Shown: positions 36,174 through 46,384 of the stretch, piece by piece
How positions within the stretch are numbered: the stretch's first letter is position 1
Layout of the letters: the number at the start of each line of letters is the position of its first letter
DNA from: Brevipalpus yothersi
Taxonomy: Eukaryota > Arthropoda > Arachnida > Trombidiformes > Tenuipalpidae
Assembly: GCA_003956705.1 (NCBI GenBank)
Contig: QZCP01000212.1
Location: 177,036-241,035, forward strand
Length of the DNA: 64,000 bases
Reading direction: 5' to 3'
Notes under the pieces: model-generated
Database searches by the model: none
The model's input: the letters and a program-made list of their open reading frames with translations, nothing else
Told to the model about the DNA's origin: nothing
Made by a program: the position numbers and the translations under genes

Positions 36174-39100
36174 GTAGAGCTTGGATCGAATGTTTCACAT
36201 TCGATTTATCTAAATTTATGAGCTCAATGGGGAAGACAGAAGAAAAGATACCCAGAAACTTTTCCCTGAAAAATCTTCAACTCCAAACATATTTGATGAT
36301 AAAGGTACCATATTTGGGTGAATAAGTTGCTTACAAGTATTCCTCTAATCTTTAAGAGGAGAAAAATTTCATTCGCAAAATGCAACACATGAGATTTCCA
36401 TATTCATCCTCACACCAATGTAGACATAATGGTGTATTCAAGTAAATGGATCAGAGGCACTAGCGATAGAATCTTCACATGTCTCGGGAGAGGAATGCCA
36501 TGAAAAATGTAGAAAAATCTCAGTTGTAATGGAAAAAATTTTTTGGAAACACGTCGCCAAGGCACTGAATGAAAAGAAACTGTGTTCATATTTTGGAGTG
36601 TATGTAAGAACGTGATTGAGATGAGTAAAAGAGTAACATCAATGAGGTCTCAGATGATGATGGTGATGGTAATGGGAAAAAAGTAAGATGGATCCAAGAC
36701 AGAATTGAAATATGCTGTAAACATTACTCTTTCTTTCTCTTCCTATGAGAACTGAAAGTAAATTTATGTGTGAGAGCTTCTTGGATGAGTTTCGAATTTT
36801 GATTCATCCTCATTTTTTCTTGTTTGATGTTTGAAAAGAAATTAGTTAAGAAAAAAAAGGACCATAAGGATAACACATACAGATGAAAATGAGTTTGCTA
36901 GCAGTAGACGAAAATAACTCATTTACATGGATCCAAAGAGTTAGATTGGTAAAGTAGATATCAAAATCACTACTAATCAACAACTTTCATTGCTTAAAAA
37001 AATAAGCAATGATTATATTTAGGCTAACATAGCGTGAAAGGTTGGGAATTGGAAAAACATGTTGAAACATGCTAGACAAATGATTGAGCTTACTGAATCT
37101 GACTATCATGAAAGTGGGTGGAGTGATGTGGGAGGTGGTGAGATAGCATTGGAATAGAGAGAACGAAGAGAAAAAGAGAGAGATCATTTCAGCCATCAGA
37201 GTAGTGAAGATCATCCATAAATAAAACCGATGACTATTCGCCACTAGTGTTATCCATCACGCCTTGTTCATCTGGAATGATTTCATTTTCATCCAGAGAC
37301 ATACCATAGTTGAAAGACAGCATGATGGAAGAAGATGGCGAGAAACCTTGGACCATGTTCGCTCACCTACAACTATATGATATCTTATTACGAGAGAGTT
37401 CAGAGCAATTTAGAATGCCATCAATTATCTATGGGAGATATTCTCTGGAAGAGGAAGGCGAATTGTCAATTAGATGGCTACGAGACATGCTAAAAATGGC
37501 TCTCTTTCCTTTGGTATTCATTACTCTGGTCTTGGTTTGTCTCTAGCTAAAAAGCTTCCATTCTCATCATAAGCGACACATACACTCACAGTCACTCACA
37601 CATACACATACACATACAGAGCAAATGGTGTGAAGTGAATAGGGACATAAAAAGATGAACAGGAAAGCTTAAGTGAGAAGAAAAAACTGGAGAAAAAATA
37701 GATGAAGAGATGAAGAAAGTGAAATAGACAAACACGTACAAAAATAAGTTACAACTGGAGATGTGTGGAAGAGGCCTGTGAGTGCTAATTATTTTGGTGC
37801 ATCGAAAAATAACAAAGTTTGCAAGAGTAGAGAGAAGAAAAACTCATGTGGACAAAAATTTTTGTGCACAACATCAAGTATTTCGTTGCATTGAGAGAAG
37901 AAGAAGATGAATTAATGAATTATGAGGCACTAAGCAATGAGTTTACTGTATATCCTATTTTCGGTGCTCAATTTGAGGAGAAAAAGAGAATGTTGAGAAA
38001 AAGTTCTACTCACCCAGCCACGGTGGCATATCCTGGTACAGTCTGTGGGTTGGCTGCTGCCGCTGCCGCTGCGGCAGCATAGCTTCGACTGACAGCGGCA
38101 GCTGTCAGTGCGGCATTGGCCGCATATGCGGCATTCGCTGGTGGCAATTGAAATCGTTCAGAATTAGCAGCCGCAGCAGCATACGTTAAGAATGGATCTT
38201 GATACAAGGCATCACGTAACGATGGTGGTAGACTGTAAGAGCTATGAGAATACATATACAATAAAATGAGAAGAAAATTTGTGAGATAAAATGAGATAAT
38301 CTGTGTGAAATAATAGTTCATTCCACATCGATAAAAAAAAAGAAAAGCATGACAAGACGCTGACAATTGAGGGGAATATATTCCAATCAATCAAAGGTGC
38401 AACAACAGTGTTCCAAAGATGGACATTAACAGTGGAAATAGAGTAATAAGATGGTGAAATCGAGTGGAAATGAAAGAAGGCATGAGCTTGTGTATGTGTG
38501 TATAGTGTGTTTGATATGTAAGATATCGAATTAGAAGAATGTAGAATTCATCTGAAAAAGAAAACTTACGGGGTTGTGGCATAACCATGCAGGGTGGCAG
38601 CGGTAGCTGTTAGTGGAGATGGGTGTCTTGCAAAGGCCGCCGCAGCCAACGTGCCAGCGGCCCCTCTGTTTGCCGCCCCTCGGGCACTTGCACCTCTGGG
38701 CACTACTCCTACACCACGTAGGGCTGCCACTACGGGTTGGTGTGTATCAATTTGTGTGTGTGCGTGTACGTGTATCAATTTTGTGTGTGTTCAATGTTTT
38801 TTTTTGATTTTTTTTTTCGGGTACACGGGTTAAGAAATATCACGAGCCACAGAGAGTCAGTCAGTCATGATTCATGTTCATCAGTCAAGTTTCATCATCA
38901 TCAGTTCAAGTGGTAGCAGTAGAGCAACGGTTCATAGGTCGAGTATATCATCGAGTATAGTTCATAGAGGCAGCAGACATTGGTGGGCGAATAAACGCAC
39001 GGCCAGGCAAGAAAGAAAATGAAAAGAAAAATGTTGCAATTGTTTTGGCATTTTCGTTGGTTGTAGCGATAAAATGGAGAATAAGACAGAGAGTAAGAGG

Positions 39101-42100
39101 AAGAAAGAAAGAGAGAGAGAAAGAAAGAAAGAGATGAGGTATGAGAAAATGGAAAATGGTCAGAAAAATAATACAAGTATTGAATAAAAGAACCGTTTTC
39201 CAATTCTCATATCATCAAACATTCATCATACAATCATTATGATAACAGAGTCGATGCTTAGAAAATAAATAAATATATATGTATGATTCGATATGTATAT
39301 ATGTAAATACATATATGATATATTCAAGGGAGTTTCGTCGATAATTTCGAATGGCTAGCAGAAGAGGGTGTATGGCTAAACATTTCTCAGCCCTGGTGAA
39401 CAAAGAGGAGAGCAAAATGATGGTGAAGAAGTAGACTAACAGTAGTAGTGGTAGTAGTAGAAGACGGTCATGATGGTGAGAAGAAAGACTCAAAATGAAC
39501 GGAAGAAACGAGATAACCTAACAAAATATGATCAAAAAATAGTACCGGAAAAAGAAACAAGTTTTTTCTCTCATCATCCTTTGATGCTACCTATTTAGCC
39601 CTTTGAAAACTCAATGAAAGACCAGAGGAAGCCTTCCGGAATATATATTCTACGAAATGCTTACATTGAAAGCCCTACGGAATCGACCTATTCTCCAGCT
39701 AGCTAACTTAAATAAAGTACACTTTTTTTTTCTTCAACGGATAAGTTTTTCCATCGATTCTCGCGATTCACTGTAACGAATTCAAGGGCAAGAAATCTTC
39801 AATACACACAGATCAATGCGCCTACATCCGCCCTTACTCAAACTTGCAATCTCTTCCTTTCTCCCCCGGTTCAGCCAATGTTTGCTATTTAACCCTACCA
39901 GACCATGACCTAGCGGCAAAAAAATGGGGGTAAAGAAAGGGTTGTCTAACGGTACGTGAGAAAATAGAGTTAGAGAGAAAGAGAGCACTGACATAAGCTT
40001 AAGGATACATTGCGTGGATGTGTGAAAATAGTGCCAGAAAGCGAAGAAGAAACTAAGAAGGAAGAATTTTTTTCACTTCTTCCTCCTTCGAATGGTTGCT
40101 ATGTGGAGCAAATATTAAAGAATAAGCCTTCCCTATTCCCTATACCTCCTGTATGTGTATGTGTATATATTTTAACCCTTTTCTACTCTATTCAATTTCC
40201 TCTTCCATCGACTTGTCCACTTTTTACGAAGGCGTTTGACAACAAGAGATGAGTGTCTCTCTTTCTATTCATAGGAAAACCTTGCTCCTAGACGGACCAA
40301 GACCATGGCCACATTGATAGGAGCAATATGGCAAAGAGAGGAGAGGGAGAGAGAGAGAAAAAGAAAGAGAATGGATCGAGTGCACAAGGCGAATAGGAGG
40401 ACCAAGAACATGCTCTTCTTGGTAACATCTTAGCAGGGCCTTTCACCCTCTTTTCCACGAGTCTTCTATTTATATTCACTGTGTCACCCTCTTCTCTCTT
40501 CTGCACTCTTTGCTTTCTCCTATTCCTTTCTCGAATAATGCGAATAACTGTTTTTGAGGGACCATTTCGTTCTTCATTCATTCTTTTCGTTTCTTTCTCT
40601 CTCTTTACCACTTTATCTTTTGCTGTTGCTACTGAATTTGGCCAAATTTGAGGCTTATTGATCACTCTTGAGCCTGGTGAACAAGTATGTTCTTGAAATT
40701 AACAAATAGATGTAGAAAAATAACTCTCTTTTATCGAAAAATCTCCTAATCTGTTTGAAGTATTTCTCATGAATAATGCAAACATTTTTGACCAGGGAAG
40801 AGACAGAAAGATGTGTGCAAGCCAGTAATGAGCAGCCTAGTAATATTAGCTTGAAATAATAGTATTAAGAAGATTTTATCGTCTTAGGAGCATTTCAGCT
40901 AGTTGAGTAGTGTGGTATATACATGTACATGTACATGTATATATATATGTGTGTGTGTGCATTGTGAAAAGACGCTTCGCTCTTTCAAAAGCTATTTCTA
41001 TGAATATCATTCATCTAAGAAGACTTCTTCTTGTTCTTCACATCACTACTACTTTTTGTTCTTCACATCTTCTTCATTCTCAAGTTTCTAACAAAGTATA
41101 CTACTACCACTTCATTTTGAAACTAATAGCTTAGCAAATAAGATAGAAAATTGGGTAAGACGGTAAGGAATTACTTCAATTTACCATGCATATATATTTT
41201 TGCAAGGATAAAGTTGAAAACTGCAATTGTTCATTCCTCTTTGTTCTACTGGCCACATAATTGGGCAAATAATAAATATATATATGTATAGTACATGGTT
41301 ATGATGATGCATACTTGATATACGCGGACAACAACATGAATAAAAGTGAGGAAAAATGCAATTCAAACAACAAAAATCATGCTTACCCTTTGGCATTACA
41401 GCAGCGGCCGCTGCGGCCAGAGCTGCACCGACACCGACACCGACCGATATTGGCTTCTTGTTTGTTTGGACGCGAGCAGTGGCATTATTAACCTGAAAAG
41501 CGGGCGCATTTGAGGGGGAAAATAGAGTTGAAAATATGGGTTGAAGGAGAAGAGGAGTTGTGGGAGGTCCGAAGGAATCGTGGTACAGAATCAAGACAAT
41601 ATATGATTAATAATAAGACCAATAACAATAATGGGTAATGGTTGCAATGATTGTTTTCTTTTGCTCTCTTGCTGCTTGGTGAAAACAAGATCACAAAGCA
41701 AAAAAAAAGAATAAATTAGAATTACACCATGGTCAATCTCATGGCCGATACATGCAAATTTTTCTTTGCTTGTTCCACTGTTCTTGTTTTTTTTTCGTCT
41801 TCTCTATTCTAATCAGATAGGAGCTATTCTTGAGCTGATCTAAAGCGGGATCCCATATGTGTATATATATAATATTAGGGGGAAGGTTTCATTCAAGCAT
41901 ACCCATTTGTTCTATCCGTATGGTGTAACAAATTTGAGCAAGATGACAGAAAGGAGACAGTATAATGTGGACAGTAATGATGATTTGATAGAGAAAGCTC
42001 AATTGCATGCAAGCTGATGCGATAGGTGTATAAAAGTGAGAAATAATAATGGCTGAATGGTCACTTACCTCTATTTTACGTCCATCCACTATAGTTCCAT

Positions 42101-44467
42101 TGAGCTGTTCTCGAGCTTTTTCCGCATCAGTGGCCGAAGCAAAAGTAACAAAACCAAAACCTTTGGATCCTCTTTCATTGAAAATTATTTCCACGTCTAA
42201 AATTGGACCAAATTGCTGGGAATAAAAGGGAAAACATTAATTCCAAATGAAATAGTGATTGAGGAAAGATCATTCAGTAGAAGTAATACATGAGCTTTCT
42301 GTTCCAGTCAATATAATGAGAGTGTAAAAGAAAATCCTATCAGTAGTATGGTTACTAAAGAAAGAAAGAGTAGGGAGATCGAATTTATCTATGTATATAT
42401 ATACTGTGGAAGAGTTCTATTGGTTTTCGATTTACTTATAAAGCTCAGTGGCTATTTAATTTGGAATATTGTGCCATAGATAGGTATAAGAGAGGATAGA
42501 ATGACGATGTTTTCATCTTGCAATCCAACAATTTCCTTCTGATATTGGAAAAAGATTGGATTCCTTTGGTTGATAAACATCTTTTCCTTCTGATTTCTAT
42601 TCGACCTTCTCGCTTTCATCTATTCTGCTGAATCAGGAAGCCAAAGCTTGAGAGGCCCCCTCCAGCTAATTTGCTTTCTTCGTCAACGTCAGCGATAATT
42701 TTCCCAAAGAACGAGGTTGAATAATGGATTTTCACGCTCCTTTTTGCTATTTACTAGATTTAGTTGGCCAAGAAGGTTTGCAAGTTTCTTCTTTTGCCCT
42801 CGTTTCTCTTCTCTCCTTTTTCCTCTTTGGCTTACTCTCTCTTTCTCTTTCTCTTTCTCTTTCCATCTCCAATCCAAGAATATTCCCAACCAAAACGTTG
42901 CCAGATCACGCAATAACATACATAACGCATCTAGCCATGGTCATCCCATGTCATCACACACACACACACAATTTTTTAATATACAATTTTATCGATTCGA
43001 ATGCGGTTGAAAAGCATCATGAGGATGATCGAATTCTAGTCTCTCTCTCTTTTTCCACTGGGAACATTAGTGATCAAAAAGTAATGATACGAAAAGAAAT
43101 CGACAGAAAGTTCATGAGAGTTATTCAGTCAACTCTTTCTCTTTTTTCTACTATTTTTCTCTGTCTCTCTTTGTATCATGCCACACACTAACCACCGCAA
43201 TTCGTCTACTGTTCTCTTTGTTTCGATCACATCGTCACCATGAGTTCAGAAAGATATTAGTCGAGTGAGTCTCATCCAATAGTATATAGGCATAATACGA
43301 TCAATGTGAATGATTTTCCGCCTAACAACCTCATAAGAATCCTCCTTCCTTCCTGATTCAGATTAGTAATAAGCCAGAGTATCGATTTTCTCATCCACTT
43401 TCTTTCATCAAAAACCTCCATTTTTATCATGACATGAATCTCTTTCACTCCTTCCACATCTCTTTCTCTTTCTTTTTCTCTATGAGCCCATCTCTCACTC
43501 TCCCCTCTTCAATCCCATCATCATTCCAAAAAGTTCAGACATTATCCGCACACACATAATGATAATAGTCACATATAATTACTGGACAAAATATCAATGA
43601 TCCAGTCTTACGGGATGTAAGTGGATCAGTGGTGATTCATGCATGGGAAACTATACTTTGTAAGTGAAACAAAAGCACGGACAAGTTCGATAAAGCTGAG
43701 CAAGCTATTGTACACTATTCTCGACGATTGGTCGCCATTGAGAATTTGAACAAGATTAGATAAGATTTGATACATACCCCAAATAGCTGTCTCAGATCCG
43801 GATCACGAAACCTAAACGGAATATTACTAACATGTAATCTTTTTGGCTGATTGACAGTGTTAGCATTAGTGGAATTATAAACTAAATTGGGCTGAATCGC
43901 TGATGCGCTGGTCGCTTGTGAGATTGGAGCTGATTGTTGTTGTTGATTAACTAAATTTGTTACCGGTGCTTGTGTTTGCTGTTGCTGTATTGGTTGTTGT
44001 TGTTGTTGTTGTTGCTGCTGTGTTTGCTGTGGTTGAGAAGAATTCTGAGATACAATTGACGAATTAGCCAAAGATGTGACTTGCTGTTGTTGTTGTTGTT
44101 GGGTTTGCTGCGGTGGTAATAGAGCTGAATTGTCCGTAGTACAAGTGACCTGTTGTTGTAATTGTTGTGGTTGTTGTTGCTGAGGTATTGATTGTGACGC
44201 TAACAGTGTGACTGAATTATCTGAATTGACCTCCGATTTAATCGCTGCTATTTGTGGTGATACAATCGTTGAATTACATGAAGATAAAAGCTGCTGTTGT
44301 TGTTGTTGTTGTGATGATGATGACTGTAGTCCACCAACACCATTGTCGACTGATGATGAACCGATCGCATTACCATCAGATGAAACTAGATTCATAGTTA
44401 CACTATTATTACTACTACCACCACTACTACTATTAATAATATTATTACTATCAGACGATGAGTTCAT
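35323..44467 (-). CDS. Rbfox1: RNA-binding Fox-1 homologue (Rbfox), six exons, 3' end missing
   Basis: - strand exons 43778-44467, 42069-42215, 41387-41492, 38570-38729, 38014-38241 and 35323-35386 agree in splice phase and give 465 codons before an unlocated terminal exon. Rbfox binds (U)GCAUG and switches alternative exons, mainly in neurons and muscle. Exon 1 encodes a Ser/Asn-rich, then Gln-rich tail (many short poly-Q runs) and the start of the RRM, QPKRLHVSNIPFRFRDPDLRQLFG. Exon 2 continues QFGPILDVEIIFNERGSKGF and ends the RRM with GRKIE; exon 3 gives VNNATARVQTNKKP. These are nearly identical to vertebrate RBFOX. Exons 4-5 are Ala/Gly/Arg-rich, and exon 6 (FGREYAEPYLGHSIGPVTGYG) matches the vertebrate YGRVYADPYHH..TYG region. 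The ATG at 44467 is preceded by an in-frame TGA. Reading through the last donor would add only about 8 codons. The gene symbol names the family ortholog group. Confidence 0.93.
36072..36169. repeat. Long (GA)n microsatellite inside Rbfox intron
   Basis: AAAG units followed by about 34 GA units. In the Rbfox transcript it reads (UC)n and ends about 690 nt before the exon 6 acceptor. Confidence 0.95.
36987..37012. repeat. Perfect 10-bp inverted repeat with A6 loop
   Basis: Arms TCATTGCTTA and TAAGCAATGA separated by six A, in Rbfox intron 5. Confidence 0.85.
38586..38591 (-). promoter_or_regulatory. UGCAUG Rbfox-binding motif in Rbfox exon 4
   Basis: Sense-strand TGCATG inside exon 4, about 16 nt before its donor. 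Confidence 0.45.
38730..41386 (-). other. Rbfox intron 3
   Basis: 2.7-kb intron; AT- and CT/GA-rich with TG and TA runs, no exon recognised. The flanking exons join directly in phase (leftover G plus TG), so no further exon is required. Contains UGCAUG at 41185-41190. Confidence 0.7.
41185..41190 (-). promoter_or_regulatory. UGCAUG motif downstream of Rbfox exon 3
   Basis: Sense-strand TGCATG about 200 nt after the exon 3 donor. Confidence 0.45.
41751..41756 (-). promoter_or_regulatory. UGCAUG motif upstream of Rbfox exon 3
   Basis: Sense-strand TGCATG about 260 nt before exon 3. Confidence 0.45.
42006..42011 (-). promoter_or_regulatory. UGCAUG motif just downstream of the RRM exon
   Basis: Sense-strand TGCATG about 58 nt after the donor of exon 2, the position at which Rbfox normally promotes inclusion of the upstream exon. 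It lies within a palindrome TTGCATGCAA, so both strands carry the motif. Confidence 0.55.
42216..43777 (-). other. Rbfox intron 1
   Basis: 1.56-kb intron splitting the RRM. Part (about 42780-43520) is pyrimidine-rich on the + strand. A CA run lies near 42956-42970 and a UGCAUG at 43638-43643. No exon recognised. Confidence 0.8.
43638..43643 (-). promoter_or_regulatory. UGCAUG motif downstream of Rbfox exon 1
   Basis: Sense-strand TGCATG about 135 nt after the exon 1 donor; an overlapping + strand copy is also present. Confidence 0.45.
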
Positions 44468-44967
44468 TGATGATAATACACATTGGTTTCATTGGACACT
44501 AGTGTGGATGACAATTTAACTGAACAAGAATTTAAAATTGATGTACTATTATTCAATGTATCCATTCACACACAGTCTCTTCTCTTCCAGTCTCTCTCAA
44601 TTCTATCTTTTTTCGATCTCTTTTTCAACTTCATCTTCTTCACACACACACAAACATTAAACACCTAAGCGATTGCAGCGACAATCTTAGCTGCTGACAT
44701 CTTTTGGATTCTTTTTTGTAGCCATTAGAATGTGGTGGCAGCACTTGCTTACTGGGTTTGTTGATATTGATATTGATGAATGTTATTGAAAAAAATTTGT
44801 TTTGACTTTTGATATTATTTTTTTTTCTTCTTGCATATACAAAGTTGCAAGTTTTGTGTATGTGTGTGTTTGGGATGAATAATAGATGAGAAAAAAAATT
44901 AATCTACTGATTGTTTTGATGTTTTTGGGTTGTTAGATTTGTTTGGCCCACTTGTAATCAGATAGAT
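44468..44967. promoter_or_regulatory. Divergent promoter region Rbfox / SUCLA2
   Basis: 500 bases separate the start codons of the two divergently read genes, so both promoters and 5' UTRs should lie here unless the leaders are spliced. T-rich and CA/TG-rich tracts are visible; no specific element could be named. Confidence 0.5.
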
Positions 44968-46384
44968 ATGATTCAAATGAAATGTGTGTTGAGCCATTTG
45001 TTACGTCGATCATCATCATCGGCATCTCGTGATGTGATCAACAAGATATCTGTACGTCATTTGAATGTTCATGAGTATGTAGGCTTATCATTATTGCGTG
45101 AAAATGAAGTCAATGTACCGCGATTTGGTGTTGCCGCTTCACCGGATGATGCATCGAAAGTGGCCAAAAATGATTTAAATGGTGTTACCGATTATGTAGT
45201 CAAAGCACAAGTGCTCGCCGGTGGACGTGGTAAGGGTACATTTGATTCTGGTCTCAAGGGTGGTGTTAAAATTGTCTACTCACCGGATGAAGTACGAGAT
45301 ATATCTTCCAAAATGATCGGCTCAAATTTGATCACCAAACAAACCGGTGAAAAAGGAGTGCCTTGTAATAAAGTGATGATTGCTGAACGATTGTATCCAC
45401 GAAGAGAATATTATTTCGCTATTATGTTGGAAAGATCTTATGGAGTATGTAGAAACGTTTTCTTTGGTCTAATTTAGATGATGATGTTCATGTTATACTC
45501 ACTATATCGTTATCCGTTCCTTTCAGGGTCCCGTTATTTTAGCCTCCTCTCAAGGTGGAATGAATATTGAAGATGTTGCCAAAGAGAATCCTGAAGCTAT
45601 TGTTACTGAACCCATCGATATTTCCAAGGGCATTCAACAGGCACAGTTGGATAGAGTAGTGAAAAAATTAGGTTTCCATGCAGATACTGCCAAACAGGCT
45701 GCTGATATAATGGGAAAATTGTACAATGTATTCGTCAAGTATGATGCGTCTATGCTAGAAATTAATCCAATGATCGAAGATGCTTCTGGTCAAGTGTATT
45801 GTATTGATGCCAAGTGTCGATTTGATGATAATGCATCGTTCAGACACCAAGAATTACATGACCTCCGAGATTGGTCTCAAGTTGATCCCAAAGAACATAC
45901 AGCAAACAATTTTAATCTCAATTATATTGCCCTGGATGGTGATATTGGCTGTTTAGTCAATGGCGCTGGCTTAGCCATGGCCACCATGGATATAATCAAG
46001 CTGCATGGTGGAAATCCAGCTAATTTTCTTGATGTTGGTGGCGGTGCAACAGCAGAACAAGTTACTGAAGCTTTCCGGCTTATATCCTCGGATGACAAAG
46101 TTCAAGCTATTCTTGTTAACATATTTGGTGGTATCATGCGATGTGACATAATCGCTGAAGGTATCATTATCGCCGCTAAAACTCTTGCTCTCAAGATTCC
46201 CATTGTAGTTCGTTTACAAGGCACTCGAGTAGATGATGCAAAAGCCCTCATTGCTTCATCGAGTTTAAAAATACTCGCTTGTGACGACCTAGATGAAGCC
46301 GCTAAAATCGCAGTAAAATTATCAGCAATCATCGGTTTGGCTCGTTCAGCAGCAGTTGATGTTAAATTTGAACTCCCTATTTAG
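44968..46384 (+). CDS. SUCLA2: Succinyl-CoA ligase [ADP-forming] beta subunit, mitochondrial
   Basis: Exons 44968-45444 and 45527-46384 join in phase to 444 aa (human SUCLA2 463). With the alpha subunit it converts succinyl-CoA to succinate plus ATP in the TCA cycle, in the mitochondrial matrix. The N-terminus is basic and Ser-rich (LLRRSSSSASRDVINKISVR), as for a matrix presequence; the mature part starts at LNVHEYVGLSLLRE. The ATP-grasp domain shows KAQVLAGGRGKGTFDSGLKG, MIGSNLITKQTGEKG and YPRREYYFAIMLERS. The C-terminal ligase domain shows GCLVNGAGLAMATMDIIKLH, NFLDVGGGA, LVNIFGGIMRCDIIAEG and RLQGTRVDDAKALIA. PRREYYFAI and the VDVKFELPI ending fit the ADP-forming (SUCLA2) rather than the GDP-forming (SUCLG2) type. 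Nothing is missing; the short single intron and high conservation suggest an active gene. Confidence 0.96.

Larger units (their letters stand above)
35387..38013 (-). other. Rbfox intron 5, with long (GA)n tract
   Basis: 2.6-kb intron between the alanine-rich exon and the exon encoding GREYAEPY. No coding sequence seen; it includes the GA repeat at 36072-36169 and a 10-bp hairpin at 36987-37012. Confidence 0.75.
41493..42068 (-). other. Rbfox intron 2
   Basis: Intron of 576 bases between the RRM exon and the VNNATARV exon, containing two sense-strand UGCAUG motifs (42006-42011 and 41751-41756) and otherwise nothing coding. Confidence 0.8.

Noticed and set aside
38594..38833. Ala-rich + strand frame opposite Rbfox exon 4
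   Set aside because: Shadow of the Rbfox alanine-rich exon; the - strand frame is the one that fits splice phases on both sides.
44208..44519. Cys/Leu-rich + strand frame opposite Rbfox exon 1
   Set aside because: It is the reverse reading of CAG/CAA glutamine repeats.
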